Positions 47,830-60,000 are shown, numbered from the stretch's first letter. The stretch is DNA of 60,000 bases from Membranipora membranacea (GCA_914767715.1 OU612069.1:10787387-10847386), one strand, 5' to 3'. Notes: a model not told the origin generated them from the sequence alone. Program-made: numbers and translations.

Positions 47830-48030
47830 ATAGAGATTACACTATTATCATGTGTATCTCTGATTGTTAGAGTAAATTTAGTTTGAGTACCTAACATGTT
47901 CCCGCCCCTAATTAACAAAATTGACCTGGTCGTTAAACCAAATTCCTTCTGGTAGTACTCATGCTAAGTGAATCAATTCACTGTCCATTGATCAGAGATA
48001 TACATGCAATAGTATATCACATCATCAGTG
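47830..48030 (+). repeat. ~200-bp direct repeat, left copy
   Basis: It shares ordered blocks with 48720-48905: GTTAGAGT.AATTTAGT.TGAG, AAAATTGACCTGGTCGT, CTCA.GCTA.GT.AAT.AATTCACT, and GATCAGAGAT.TACATGC.ATA. The two copies flank exon 1 of the precursor gene. Confidence 0.7.
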
Positions 48031-48583
48031 TGCTCTTTACCCTGTTGACAGGAGTTGAATTAATGAAATCAAACCTTCTCCACACAACTTTGCTTCCACT
48101 CACTTTGGCCCATAAGGGAATGTCAGTGTGTGTCATAGATAGCTTTGATGAAATTACCATAGAAAGGTACTCACTATTGCTTCCTCATTACGCAAAATCA
48201 CGATGGTCTCAGGGGAGACAACTCGTATAGCGAGCTTAAGTTCAAGTTGAGGAGGTTGTTAGACCCATATTTTGATTCTAATTTGCGTATCAGGATCTAC
48301 CGCTACACACTGACAATGAAATGAATAATAGATAAATGCAAACCCTTGAAGAATTCTCCCGATGAAACCCATATCACTCCTGTGGTGGCTAGTAGCAAAC
48401 ACCGTCTCACTCTCTTCCACAGCATTACAAAACGATCCTCGTTTTTCCAAAAGTACTAGTGTGCAAAGTATTCGGGTATAACAAGCATTAGCTAGCTGTT
48501 TTGGTTAATGATGTCGCTCTTCTTTTTCTAGAGGAAGATCAGGTGCCGAATTTATCGGCCAATCAGAATCTCCTGTTGACATC

Positions 48584-51500
48584 ATGAATTCCTGCTGCGG
48601 CTTCTTACTTAGTAACTTATTAATGCTCGCTATCACATACAGCGCTGCAGCTCTTCCGGTATACTCAGGTATGTAGTACAAATATGATACGGCACTGACA
48701 TCGAGTCTTAACTACCAGCATGTCTATCGTTAGAGTCAATTTAGTATGAGAACCCACTCAGTGCCTCCCCTGAATATTAAAATTGACCTGGTCGTGACAC
48801 CAGAATCCATTTGATGGCACTCAAGCTACGTAAATTAATTCACTCTCTATCGATATCGATCAGAGATCTACATGCGATAGAATATCACATAATCAGTGTG
48901 ATAATACTGAGGGATGTCTGCAGATTGGTTATCAAAACATCCAATCAAACTAAAGTCTTTTCCATCTGAAGTCAAGAGCTGGGCCAGACCAAATTTGATT
49001 TAGGGTTTGGTTTAGCCTTGCTCAGGATTCTTAGATGATCAAGGCGTTGCCATTCAATCGATATGTTTTCATCTGATATATGGCCATCTTTGTTAAAGAA
49101 GGGATAACATAGATGTCGGTGATTAAAATCAGGAAGCATGGTAGAGAATCTATATATTTATTTGTTTAAAGAGGTTTTCTGGAAAAGTTACAGATGTCTT
49201 TAGGAATGGTGTGTATTGGCTTGCTCTGAGGTTTGAGGCTGAAAAATTCAATTTTTAATTCATTGACATGGTTTTAATAAACCGTGAGTCTTTCGGAATG
49301 ATATCCAGCAGGGACTGCTAGTTTCTTGCACTTAGCATTGATTGACACATTGGGTATGAACTGCCAAGGGGGAAGTTGGCAGTTAGACAGCAACATTCTA
49401 CTCGTTTGTGGGAGTTATGAACATTAATGTACTCAGGGCACCGCCGCATTCCTTCACCGACTTCAATGCAATTGTAGCTTTCTTCTTAGAAATTGAAGAC
49501 AAATTATTGTGATGATTCCAACAACCAATCAATGTTTATCTTTCTTGGTATGTTGTAGATACGCAAGAACTTGACCAAAACAACATCAACTACAACAGGT
49601 AAGCAGCGAGATGTCGGGAGAAAGATACTGAGACATTTTCTCAGGACGAATCAATGCTTTCTGTCACCATGAATGATTGCTAGCTTTCAAAGACTGTGTC
49701 ATGGATTTTCAAACACTGTGCTACCATGAAAATATTATGGTAAAAGAATGTTTAAATCTGCAGCCGGCCCTTGGTCAAAGCTTTTGTTTGGTTAAATTGT
49801 TTTGGTTGATATAAACTATGATTATGGCTATATTCTGACTATATTATTATCATGAATTTTATTAACCACCGATCAATGCATGCATGCATGAAGCAAATAA
49901 GACCATGTGATATATAACCATGTATACGATTATATGGCTATATTATGGCTCATGGTCATGATTGATATAAACTACAATAGTGTAATGCTCTCAGCATATC
50001 TCATAGCAGTCACTTCACTTTACCTATTTGTTTTAGAGAGGTGAAAAGATCTGCAGAGAGCCTCTCATCAAATACGCAACTAGAAATTCTCAATTTGCGC
50101 AAGGTTAGTATTCGGAGTCACGATCTCTCTTGATGTAGTAACACAACTCCTAACTGAAAGGTCTCTTCTTTTCAGATTTGAACATCAATGTCATTTAATA
50201 ATGCCCTGCAGAGTATGAGATTGAATCTATGATGATATATTACTTCTAGCATTGTGTAAAACTGGCATATCGGTACGGTCTTGTCATTAATATTTTTTTC
50301 AAAAATTAAAAATTGGATGACTTTACGAATAGAACCAGGCCAGATACTGAAGATACCTACACTCACATAAAAGTCTCTCGACAACTTATATCACTTCCTG
50401 GGACCTGTAAAATATTAGCTTAATACCACCAACCAAAATGTTCACATTCAACAGTGACGATTCTATGAAAACTTCTGCCATTCAGACTGTTTTTCAAATT
50501 TCTAATCAACTTGAATGTTTAATTGAAAGTGCGTTAACGTGCAAAAGATTAAGACAATTAAATTGGCGTTCATTATATAATGATCAACCAAGCAGTAAAA
50601 GAGATATCGCAAATTTTTAAAATTTGCCTTTCCATGGGCGATAAAGAATTATCTCTATCAATTGTCATCCAAAATTCAACTTTTCATGACTTATTATTAT
50701 TCCCTGGTGCTTGTAGGAGATTTTACAAGATATACTAAAGGAAACAGAATTGAGGATTAGTACACTGGAAGAGACGATCGATACTGAAACAGTAAAACCG
50801 ATAGAGATTGAGACTAGATATATTGGACAATCTCCCAAATCGCCTCGGCCTATAGAGACTCGATATATCGGACAATCTCCAAAAGCACCTCGACCTAGCA
50901 GAGGCAGGTCTAACAGCTGGAGGAAGAAGTTTTCATTCTTAAACAACAGAGAGCTCATTGATGGTGAGTGTCTATCAGAACTACAGTGCAGTTCACTTAA
51001 TTCAAACCTCTGGAGAGCACGAAAATTTGTCCTAAATAAGCAGAAAATAAAAGCATAAAATCTGAAGTGAGAGGAGTACACTGCACTTCAATCACAGAAC
51101 GCTGAATTTATATGAATATGTCAAGATCAAGTTTGGGCCGCTTCCGTTATAAAGGCAGACGCAAGAGGGGGAGAAACTCCAAATTAGATCGTGTTTGATC
51201 CAGAAGATGTGCCTAAATCACAAAATGTATTTTGATCCACAACGTAGAATTTTCTTCTTAGGAAATTAAAACAACCTAAATGGATCAATCTTATTTGATA
51301 TGTGCAGCTAGGACTCTAGGAGTGCCCAAACCAGTCAACCTCTGTTCAAATATGCAAGAGGATATCAAAATATGAAAAAAACTTGATTTAATGCTCATTT
51401 TGCAAGTACCCAACTTCTCATAGTCTACAAAGATTGCCGTTTAAAAATATATTGATTTCATATTGAATTCAAATTTTGATAAAGGATTACAACCACAGGT

Positions 51501-52391
51501 AATACACCCATCAGTGCGTGTGGGCATGTGTGTTGTACCAATGCAGCTTTATTAGAGCTAGAGTTGTCATTCTTCGTGCTTACTCCTTTTTTTTTTATGT
51601 TCGCATTATGTACACCTACATGAAGGGCTGGGGGAGAACGGACACTTCAATACTTTTACAGTTGAATTGTATAAAAAAATAATTTCATTATGATTTATCA
51701 CGTTATCATCACATCAAGTGATGTTTAGGGTGCTTAATTAAACAAATAAATGATTTTTTTGTATTTGATATATCAGTAAATTAATAAAGTTGTTGGTCAT
51801 CATATTGTTATAGTATTTTTTGTCACTGTTGTCTAAGCTTCATGTATATGCAGTTATTATAACTTTGACAACTTTGAAGGATTTGGTTAGCCTTGTTGCT
51901 TGGTACAAAATCCTTTCTTCTCCGCTCCGCTGTTGGGAACCAAAAAGTTTACTAAATATTTTCAAAGATGAGCACTACTTCTGCATTACAATAATATCTT
52001 ATTTGTCTCTTTCACAGGTGATGTGGCAGATATAAACAAGTTAAATGACATCCTTAAACAACTAGAAGCGAAGGAGCAAGAGTTAGAATCTCAACTAACC
52101 ACAACAACTGCCCCTGAGACCACCACAGAGGAGATAACTCCAAATAATAAGAGCGATGACCTATATAAGAAACTCGAGGATATCGATAATGATCTTAACG
52201 AGCTGCTCAACAAAGCGAGTAACACTGACTCTGTAGGTGAGCTCACTAAGCGCCGAGGTGACGGCTACAGGGTAGGGCAATACCCTAAGAGAGGAGAAGA
52301 TACTAGCACGGAAATCATACAAACCGGAGGAGATAACTTAGAGGAGCAAAAACGGTTAATAGTCTCTTTGTTGGGAGACAAATCAGATTGA
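48584..52391 (+). CDS. Secreted precursor with dibasic sites and an internal peptide repeat (prohormone-like)
   Basis: Five coding exons join in frame to 270 aa: 48584-48668, 49559-49598, 50037-50103, 50717-50963, 52018-52391; phases match at each GT/AG boundary. Residues 1-24 are a signal peptide (MNSCCGFLLSNLLMLAITYS, then AAA). The mature part has no cysteine and is rich in charged and helical sequence. Dibasic sites are EVKRSA near residue 45, WRKKFS, LTKRRGDG and YPKRGE. Exon 4 encodes a near-perfect tandem: IETRYIGQSPKSPRP then IETRYIGQSPKAPRP, followed by SRGR. Near the C-terminus RGDGYRVGQYP lies between KR sites. This resembles neuropeptide or peptide-hormone precursors, but I do not recognise a known peptide. 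Alternatively it is a secreted coiled-coil or disordered protein, since exon 5 has a helical, T-rich stretch (TTTTAPETTTEE). Confidence 0.75.
48720..48905 (+). repeat. ~200-bp direct repeat, right copy
   Basis: It lies in intron 1 of the precursor gene and matches 47830-48030 block by block with substitutions and small indels. Confidence 0.7.
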
Positions 52392-53281
52392 GTCAGCAAT
52401 TTTCACATATGAGAGACAGCCATGTGTTTTTATATTTTGGGCATCAGGCTCCCTGATAGGCCTCACGCTGTGAGAAGGAGTTATATTAATTTTAAGGCTC
52501 AACACTGCACAGAATTATCTTTTTTTGATTGCATTCAGAGGATACGGGCATGTCAAATCACACCAAGTTTTTCCTAACCATATCTCAGACTCCTGCTTTT
52601 TTATATATTTTCATTTTTTTCTTAACATTACCATGATTTATGCAAAATTATACTATATATTTATATAATATAAATATTTGGCTACCACCATACATAATTG
52701 TAGCTAAATTCATGTATGGATATCCTTCAGGCCGGCTCTGGAAGAAAATATGTTTTTATGTTCATATATTTCTCTACCACACCATACTATTATAGGTAAA
52801 CTCACAGGGTTATCATTCTTGCTGTCACTTTAGGGAAAAATATTTTTATGTTTCATCTTAACAAATATTTCATCATTATAACTATATTTTAAATTCTGAT
52901 GTATCCCAGGACGGACATGATGTCTAACCAGGAAATAATAAGCATCATTCAAACATATCCCAGAAAAACTACTGTAAAAATATTTTTCTAGTGTCTGATG
53001 AGTTTGGTCAGCAATAGAAGTTGTTTCCCCTCAGATGTCTGTAGTATTTTCACACACACAATTGAAATGCAATTAAGTAAACAAATGTGCAGCTCACCGT
53101 TGTGCCAAAGCGATGTATCAGTACCAGCGGAATTTTTATGTTGGAAGCAAGGCAAACAATTTTACAATCCCTTTTTCGCAGATACAGAAGGATATTTATG
53201 GCTCAACGGGACGACATCAGATTTGGGCAGTAGGGTTTTTTAGAGATGAAGAAGAAAGTTTTACGAGTACTCTATGCCCAT

Positions 53282-53287
53282 TTTATT
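53282..53287 (-). terminator. Polyadenylation signal candidate of the NHL gene
   Basis: AATAAA on the minus strand, about 125 bp after the TAG stop of the NHL-repeat gene. Confidence 0.5.
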
Positions 53288-53411
53288 CTCTGCTGTTTTA
53301 AAATATAACAATTTAGAATATTGTAATCAATATTCATCGCATGTTAATACATTTTGCATCGAACTTAGAGCTTTCTCTTGATGAATTGCATTCGATCCCT
53401 GGTGAAGACAG

Positions 53412-56400
53412 CTAGTAGACATCTGGGCCAATATTCATTGTCCCAACAATGGCATACGCGCCATCTTTGTTTAATCGTGGGTAAACAACTCTGCAATAAA
53501 ATGTTAAAAGTAGAATATTATTGATATCTGGATTATTTACAACCACAACTTTCCTGCTGGCGTTGCAACCATCGAAAAGCTGGGCTCTACCTGGGTTGTA
53601 TTCAACTGATCTTTTGCAAGTACTTTCTGGTAGAACCACAGCTGTATCCTGATAGCTCGAGTGGTGTAACTCAGTGGATTAGGGAGGTCATGGCAGCCAC
53701 CTTATCATTTTATTTAAGCTAGGATCCTTGGCTAAGTTTTTGTCTAACGACTCACGGTGGAATTCTGTGCATTAAGAAGATCTGGAGCATGGATCCCTTA
53801 GCAGACAATCTCTCGCTGAGCTTCTTCTGGATATCAGCCGGTATGTCACCTTTGAACTCTACATCAGTCGGCCACTTGATAGTGAGAGTCTTAGCTCTAC
53901 AGCTAATCAGAGGCTCGGCTCCAGTGGGTCTCTTACAATCTGGAATCATGTAAAAAAAGAAACCAGTTTAATTTTGTTTTGTTTTTTGCATACAATATCA
54001 TGGTGGTGATAAAAATGAATGAGCGAAGACGACCAAAATATGACATCAAATAGACAAAATGGTTGGGTTGAGCTGAAGGAGGGGAGGAACTGATATTTCC
54101 TGTCGACAGCCACACACGTGTAATTTGAGGGTAAACGATAATCATGTGTGGAAAAAATTTTTTTGTGTAGCATGTTTCAATTGACTAGCCAAGTTGTCAC
54201 CCATCCGATTTAGGAGTCGTCCACCCTTCATCATATCGACTGCATTATTTGTTAGGTGTTGGGAGACTGTCGCACAAATTGTATAGATCGTCACTTGAGC
54301 AACAAAATTCTGCCCTTCCGTAGCTGATGATTCAAATGACAGGTCAAACTGTAGCTCACGTCATTCTAAACGGGTTGGATATTTCTTACCATTACATATC
54401 TCTCACTGAGATTAACCCCATTCTTGTTTGGGGGTCACAGATTTATTGAATACTTAGAGATTACAAAGGGTGGTAACTCCTCAATGTAGAGTGTGGTGTA
54501 TCCTGGGGGGTCTTTCAATTAAAACCGCAGAATTCACAATCTAATCGCTCACTCACTGAGTGAGTGAGACCTGCTAGGGTGTCCCTCATAAATCGCTCAC
54601 TCAATGACGGAACTATATACATTATAAGTCAGAGATTTGGGAGCCATTTTGTCTAATTGAAAGACCAGGTGAGTGATAATTTTGGGCGATGTGATAGTGT
54701 AATCCGCATTAGTAAAGCATCGCTCATTCTAATTGAAAGACTCCCCTGGTTAATCCAAGGTTAGCGTTGCATTGTGGGATTGTCTTAACAAGCCTTTACC
54801 ACAAGGGAGAGCGAGGAATAGTGTTACTGACCTGTTTGACATATCTCCTCTATCTGTCTGTAGTTATTATTAGATACACTTTGTAGAGATGATTGAGACA
54901 TAGCATCAGAGATACTAGAACATTCTACATCATACTCAGCTATCAATACCAGCTGCTTCTTCCCTGTTAGGTCCCCTGTTAGTGATAAGAATAGGTAGTC
55001 TGAATGCAAGATCTCTTAACCTGCACGGTTTATGATATTATAAGGCAGTTTGATATGACGACAGAGGACAAGACTAGACTTGGCAAAGTTGACAATGTTA
55101 TTACGACGAGAGTTATTTGTGTACATGAATGGTGCTTAAGGTTTCAGGGATACATCCAAGGTTTTATATTTAAATGATTCATCAAGCTAATTCTCTGATC
55201 AATAATCTTTACATATGTCGTGAATGTGTTAATATTTGGGTGCTTGTTATTTATACAAGAATATTCGGTGTCATTTCAATGAATATGGTAAAATCGGAAC
55301 CAATACCAACGATGTGACACTCTTATTTTTTTAGAAACTACAAAAAATAATTATAAACAGCAATATTAGCGATTTGTATTAATAATTTTGCTATTGCTTT
55401 TTTTAAAAATGATCACAAAGAATCTTTGCACTCTATGACCGGGAGGCCCCTTCCTGATACTCACGATCAATCCGGATGATCTTTCCTTGTTCACCAACAA
55501 GAAGTTCATCGCCATTCAGAAGCAGAGATCTGGGAGCGTAGAAGTCACACTTTGCTGGCATACCAGTACAGAAAGTGGTCGTCTGCCTCGTTTTCAGATC
55601 CATAACTCTCAGCTTCCCGTTAGCTTTGTCTGCTATCATCAGCTTACTGTCACTCAGCTTGATTACGGCAGCGGGGTGGAAGAATCTAGTGGAGCTGAAA
55701 TCACCATCATCAGATCCGTAGGTTTCACTAGTTCCAGCAAGGAGGGTCAGGTTATGGAGCGAGTAGTCGAGACTGGACACAGCATGATCACTGGTGATGA
55801 TCAGATCTCCGTTGTCTAGTTGAAGGAGGTTCTTCGGTTTGTCCATGACGCTGGCGTAGGTTGAGACGAGTCGATCGTTGACCAGGACGCTACGCACGAG
55901 GCCATTAATGCGATCAATGACCAGTAGATGATCAGGTACTTGGTTGTCCTTGATGATGCTCCAAGGCATGTTGAATTGGGCAGTCGCACCATCTGTGTGT
56001 CCTTCTTTTCCACATGTACCTACAAAGGGCTGAGTTTCACCAGTACTGCGGTCGACAAGACGTAAGCAGTGATTGACAGCGTCAGCCACGATGACCTCAT
56101 TGGGAGATATCTGGACAAATCCTGTGAGAGCAGCAAATCGAGATTCTTCTCCGATTCCCTCAATGTAACCTTTCACTGCAGCGTTTCCAGCTATCACAGT
56201 CGTTGTGTTGCCTGGAAGTGCAGGAAAAAGCTTATTAAGTGAGATGATCCCTGATTTAATGTGATTTGCACATGTTTTAATAGTTTAGTCAAGAAACCAA
56301 GATACTTAGCATGATCACAAGGGCAAGACTTTCATGGATATTGTTGATGTTAGAATGACGATGATGCACTACAATTCGGATACGGCTGTGACTGTTATAT

Positions 56401-58021
56401 TGGTTGAATGTGATATTTTAATTTCAATGAATGTGAATTATTGTTGCATGGTCATGAGTGGAAATAATGAACACAGGGTGAAACCAAGTGAAAGCAGCTA
56501 TTAAACACAACAAAAACTATTGTGTAACAGTTGAAGACTGTATTTGCAAATTTATCTTTTTACAGCAACTCCAGACATTTCAGGCACCAGTATCAAATCT
56601 CACTCAATTTGGTAGTGTTACTTACCATCAGTATTCTAACTTACTGTCAGTATTCTTACTTACAGTCTGTATTTCTACTTACCATCAATAATGGTACTTA
56701 CAGTATTCCAACTTACATTCAGTAGTGTTACTTACAGTCTTTACTCTTACTTACCGTCAATAATGGTATTTACAGTCTGTATTCCAACTTACAGTCAGTA
56801 GTGTTACTTATAGTCTGTGTTCTTACTTACCGTCGGTAGTCTTACTTACAGTCCGTAGTCTTACTTACCGTCGGTAGTCTTGAGTGAGTTACTATCAGTA
56901 AACAGGATGTTACCGGGGATATACTCATCCTCCTCCATATGATATATCGTCTCATAGGCAGTACTTATGTAATCTACCACATTATCAGCATGACTCAGAC
57001 TGAAATCAGAGAAAAAGCATTGAAAAATAAGGGAAGTTGTCTCCCCCCTTTTTTACAAGAAGCCTGTTCAAACAATTAGGATGCCCATCAATTGTCCCAT
57101 AATAGAATTGCTGCATTTTGACACTTAAAACAAGTTGAATTATGTGGTGTGGGTTCGGTGTGTGTGCTTTGGCAATGCATAATACAGCACCAACCATCTT
57201 TCTTAGATAATTTCTGAATGGATTTCTGGTACTCTTTGAATATTTGCTATATTAAATTGATTATCAAACAAGTGCTAGTGTTATACATCAGGTCCGAAGC
57301 TCGGAATTGATCAAAAAAGGTAGGCAGAGAACACAAGAGCGTTTATAGTTATACAAAAGAGGTTTGCGATAATGATAATACTGTACCTCTCCAGTATGGA
57401 TGCAGCCTCTCCTTGGGCCAGGCAGAAGGTGACAACCTAAAATATAAAATTTTCATGTCTATATTATTAATCGAACCTTACAGTCTACTTGCGCCCTCCC
57501 CTAGTACCCAAATACTTGAATGATATAAATATTTTTTCGTCGGTAGCCGTAGATTCTTTTGATAGTTGTTGAAAATTTCAGTAAATTGCACACACAGCAA
57601 AAACAAATTCCGTGGCAATAAATACCATGGTCAGAAAAGTAACAGCAACAATATTGCGAAATATTATTGTGAAATGTGGAGAAATATCAATAAGATTGAA
57701 GCGAGAAAACTCATGGGATCCACCCTATCGGGTGTGATTTCTTGTTTAACATATACCCTAGTCAGTCTGCCCAGGCGACGCCCTCAAACGATCAAGGGTC
57801 ACAGAAGCTTTACAAAGACATCTCTCCCATTACCCATACAGGCCATTCAAAATAGCAGCGCTAACTTCTGGTCTAATTGGGCAGTCAGATAGCTTAGTAA
57901 ATTATTCTTGAGCTATTCCATAAACTTCATGAATTTCTATGTGCGACAACCATCCAAGGGTCGCTTAAATATGTAAGGGAATATCTCAAATGATACTTAC
58001 CAAGAAAAGAAGAGCATTCAT
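53412..58021 (-). CDS. Secreted NHL-repeat protein
   Basis: Seven coding exons join in frame to 459 aa: 58021-58001, 57436-57387, 56999-56869, 56211-55465, 54999-54832, 53939-53756, 53490-53412, all with GT/AG borders. The signal peptide spans exons 1-2 (MNALLFL + VVTFCLAQGEAA). The large exon 4 holds NHL/beta-propeller-type blades: VIAGNAAVKGYIEG..RFAALTGF, VIVADAVNHCLRLVD, PFVGTCGKEGHTDG..AQFNMPWSI, LLVIDRINGLVRSV, LIITSDHAVSSLD, LLAGTSETYGSDDG..RFFHPAA, LMIADKANGKLRVMD. About six blades are visible. The C-terminal third has five cysteines (VEC, EICQT, DCK, SCR) and no recognised domain. There is no TM segment, so secretion is likely. NHL propellers mediate protein binding; the partner is unknown. 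Small exons 1-3 are supported by frame continuity and splice signals only. Confidence 0.85.
54502..54749. mobile_element. MITE, 248 bp, in an NHL-gene intron
   Basis: Terminal inverted repeats CCTGGGGGGTCTTTCAATTA and TAATTGAAAGACTCCCCTGG bound a non-coding body with inner CGCTCACTCACTGAG-type repeats. It lies between NHL exons 5 and 6. The target duplication is unclear. Confidence 0.75.
56600..56875. repeat. Minisatellite built from an NHL-gene splice donor
   Basis: The plus strand repeats TCTTACTTACCGTCGGTAG, TCTTACTTACAGTCCGTAG and similar units of about 20-24 bp. On the minus strand the unit is CTACCGACGGTAAGTAAGA, which is the end of NHL exon 3 plus its donor (ACCGACG|GTAAGT). The donor motif is therefore repeated many times downstream of the used one. 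Confidence 0.75.
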
Positions 58022-58144
58022 CTTCTTGCAATCTTTTAACGCACTGTGCCAAAGTTCTGCTTTCAGTGTAGGACTCAGATAATGACCTGCTGTGTTGCTT
58101 CAGACTAGATTTGATAAGATTTTGCACAGTCACAGCAGTCACAT

Positions 58145-59020
58145 TATTGGAGGATTATCGGCAACTCGCATATATTGGCACCTAGTAAGTAAATATTAGA
58201 TCTTGCTGATAAGGTTGCCATGCGATCTCACATTCATATTAGGAAAACTGAAGAACAAGAATCAAAGTATCCGAGACTTTTGCAGGTTTTACTGCAAATC
58301 AATAAAACAATAATGATGATTGGTTGATTGATTTTAATATCCGGCCCGAGAAGTTCAACTCTGGTCAAGGGTTGAGGAAGAGAGGCCACACAATGCTGGC
58401 AGCTAAACGCCCAACTCAATAAGGAAGATGGAAATATAAAATTTATATACAGTTTAAAGATAGGGCTCGATGTCAAATGCAAGGCAGGCCATCTTAGTTT
58501 AATGATGTAGACTCTCTGCCCGTCTGTATTCAGCCTGGTAACTGAACTCTGCCACCCAGAGTACCAGACCAGCAGTTTAATAACTTGCTCATCTTTATTT
58601 TTGTTGTTGAAGCGCATGCAAAAACAATGTCCAATGCCGTTTGAAGATTCATTGGTAATACATACGGCTGAAATTAAGTATCATAATACAATAAATCCAT
58701 CCATTCAATATGATTGTTTCACATTATTGAACATCACAACAATCAGAGAAGAAAAGAGGAAGTGGAAGCTGTTGCTTAGTCTCAATAATACCATGAATTA
58801 ATATGCTGTTATTTCAACACCTTTCCTTCCTTTCCTAGCTATTGGGAGTTGTCTTCATTTAATGCATGTGGAGACAACTTAACTTAACTTAACTGCGATT
58901 TCCTAAGACCTATGAAAGAGGAGTGCAGATGGGACCATAGACATTTTCATTTTTGATGCTATTAGTGGAGATAAAACTTTGTGTCATGATCTAAATAAAG
59001 CTATAAATCTGCCAGCTTTT
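58145..59020. other. No gene seen upstream of the NHL gene
   Basis: 5' flank of the NHL gene on the minus strand. The 127-codon minus-strand frame at 58234-58617 has no domain and a low-complexity hydrophobic composition, so I treat it as chance. Confidence 0.35.
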
Positions 59021-59023
59021 ATG

Positions 59024-59275
59024 TTATGCATTGATTGGCGTCTCAATAACAACCTTCAAAAACTCAAACAAAAGTTTGCAAGGGTCAGCTATATTATTAC
59101 AATTCTGAACTTGTGGACCAATCACATATGATAAATGCGGTGCACAAGCCATACCTAAATAGCCATACACTTGTTCAGGGTCAGATACGTTCTCCTCATC
59201 CGTATAACATATATCAGTATTTATGACTGATAGCTGCAGGTATAAGGCTGCCACCCCACAATTATTTTCATTCAA
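59024..59275 (-). other. Unassigned open frame, possible exon
   Basis: An 83-codon minus-strand frame containing YTDEENVSDPEQVYGYLG and MACAPHLSYVIGPQVQNC. Composition is more protein-like than most chance frames here, with five cysteines. No domain is recognised and no splice partner was found. It could be the terminal exon of a minus-strand gene running beyond the right edge, or chance. Confidence 0.3.
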
Positions 59276-59373
59276 TGTGTATTCATTTTATCATGGGATG
59301 GTCAATAAAACATTGTGCAAATTTACGATTTTTTTCTGTTAGTTAAATAAGCGTTTGCTTGCAAGTAGAAGTA

Positions 59374-59450
59374 GGAGGTGGCTCAGCTGGAGAGAGCGCC
59401 ATTACTTCAGCATGTAAATGTTGAAGGTCGTGGCCTCAACAACCTTTCCT
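59374..59450 (+). mobile_element. tRNA-like SINE head
   Basis: AGGAGGTGGCTCAGCTGGAG (A-box) is followed by GCGCCATTACTTC and GTCGTGGCCTCAA, a degraded B-box. It resembles the minus-strand head at 1665-1742 (AGGAGGTAGCTCAGTTGG), so both likely belong to one SINE family. The CTCAA in place of TTCGAA makes it inactive. Confidence 0.6.
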
Positions 59451-60000
59451 ATTTACTCTGCTCTACAAAAAATCAGTATCACCTTGGTTGAAATAACCAA
59501 GGGTACACATTGGTATATCTGACGCACTTTTAGCGCTCATATTCAGAGTCGGCAAACAATTCATGATATTTGATAGAAGAAATTACAATGCTATAAGATC
59601 TTACCGGAATGATTTGATTTGTATTATTTTCTTTAATCAATCAAACAAGAAGGTAACTACATGACAAGGCTACAGAACCTCTACTGCTTGCATTCCTGAT
59701 ACTAAATATAACGATAAAAATAAAATTAATTTCTCATGGTGTTTTTTATTGGAAGTATTTGAGAGAAACAGTTATGTATGGACACAGAAAATTTTCATGA
59801 AGCAAACTGTAGTGGCAGCTACTCATTATGTATTGTGTAATCACAGTACATTGAGGAGGAGGTTGTACTAGAGAAGGCCTCGAAACTGCGCTTGACTCAT
59901 GGTTTCTAGCTGAAGACCTATGTGTTTTGCAGTGGTATGCGCACCCCTGTATGTTGTATCTTCCCATACCAGTGATTTCCCTGGATCACGGTTGACCCTA

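Noticed and set aside
47961-48230. 89-codon frame upstream of the precursor gene
   Set aside because: It overlaps the direct repeat, and the equivalent frame is not open in the second copy. No domain.
53491-53639. Extension of the last NHL exon upstream (DTAVVLPEST..)
   Set aside because: The frame is open, but the acceptor before it would break the reading phase from exon 6. The acceptor at 53491-53492 keeps the frame to the stop.
57927-58142. Minus-strand frame starting MTAVTVQN as the NHL first exon
   Set aside because: It ends in the wrong phase for the next exon. The overlapping frame starting MNALLFL gives a signal peptide and joins exon 2 in phase 0.
58234-58617. 127-codon minus-strand frame
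   Set aside because: No domain, signal peptide or splice partner, and composition typical of translated AT-rich non-coding DNA.
1-60000. CRISPR arrays, operons, riboswitches or bacterial signals
   Set aside because: The window is intron-containing animal DNA. Tandem repeats found are minisatellites without spacers.

Overview
This window is AT-rich animal genomic DNA: spliced genes with GT/AG introns, secreted and membrane proteins built from metazoan extracellular modules (CUB, Sushi, NHL), tRNA-headed SINE-like repeats, LINE, gypsy, piggyBac-type and other MITE debris, and long microsatellites. There is no prokaryotic gene organisation. An invertebrate metazoan is likely; I cannot name the phylum from sequence alone.

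Region 1 (about 1.9-34.6 kb) is a tandemly amplified locus. The repeated unit is a type I transmembrane receptor gene (R) on the + strand: signal peptide, CUB domain, a second CUB-like domain without cysteines, a Sushi/CCP domain, a transmembrane helix, and a tail of about 270 residues with two ITIM-like tyrosine motifs. A second gene (S) lies antisense inside the last intron of R. S has two exons, is 114-115 aa, and encodes a small secreted 8-cysteine protein. Three complete units are present: A (about 5.3-14.1 kb), B (about 14.1-21.6 kb) and C (about 21.6-31.5 kb). A decayed unit D runs to about 34.6 kb, and an inverted stub lies on the left at 1.9-3.6 kb. Only R of unit C is intact (668 codons over seven exons). 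R-A and R-B carry stops, frameshifts and, in A, a LINE-tail insertion in the TM exon. All three S genes remain open with conserved splice sites and a TATA box 77-81 bp upstream of the ATG.

Region 2 (34.6-48.5 kb) holds no gene I can support. It contains LINE fragments, a locally triplicated LINE-derived segment, a TTAA-flanked MITE and a tRNA-headed SINE.

Region 3 (48.5-52.4 kb, + strand) holds a five-exon gene for a 270-aa secreted precursor with dibasic sites and an internally repeated peptide, looking like a prohormone or neuropeptide precursor. Region 4 (53.4-58.0 kb, - strand) holds a seven-exon gene for a 459-aa secreted NHL-repeat protein. The last 2 kb contain a tRNA-like SINE and one unexplained open frame.

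The most interesting object is the R/S unit. A putative inhibitory-type receptor and a secreted cysteine-rich protein are physically locked together head-to-head in nested antisense arrangement and amplified together, while the receptor decays and the secreted partner is kept. A linked recognition pair is an inference to be tested, not something the sequence proves.
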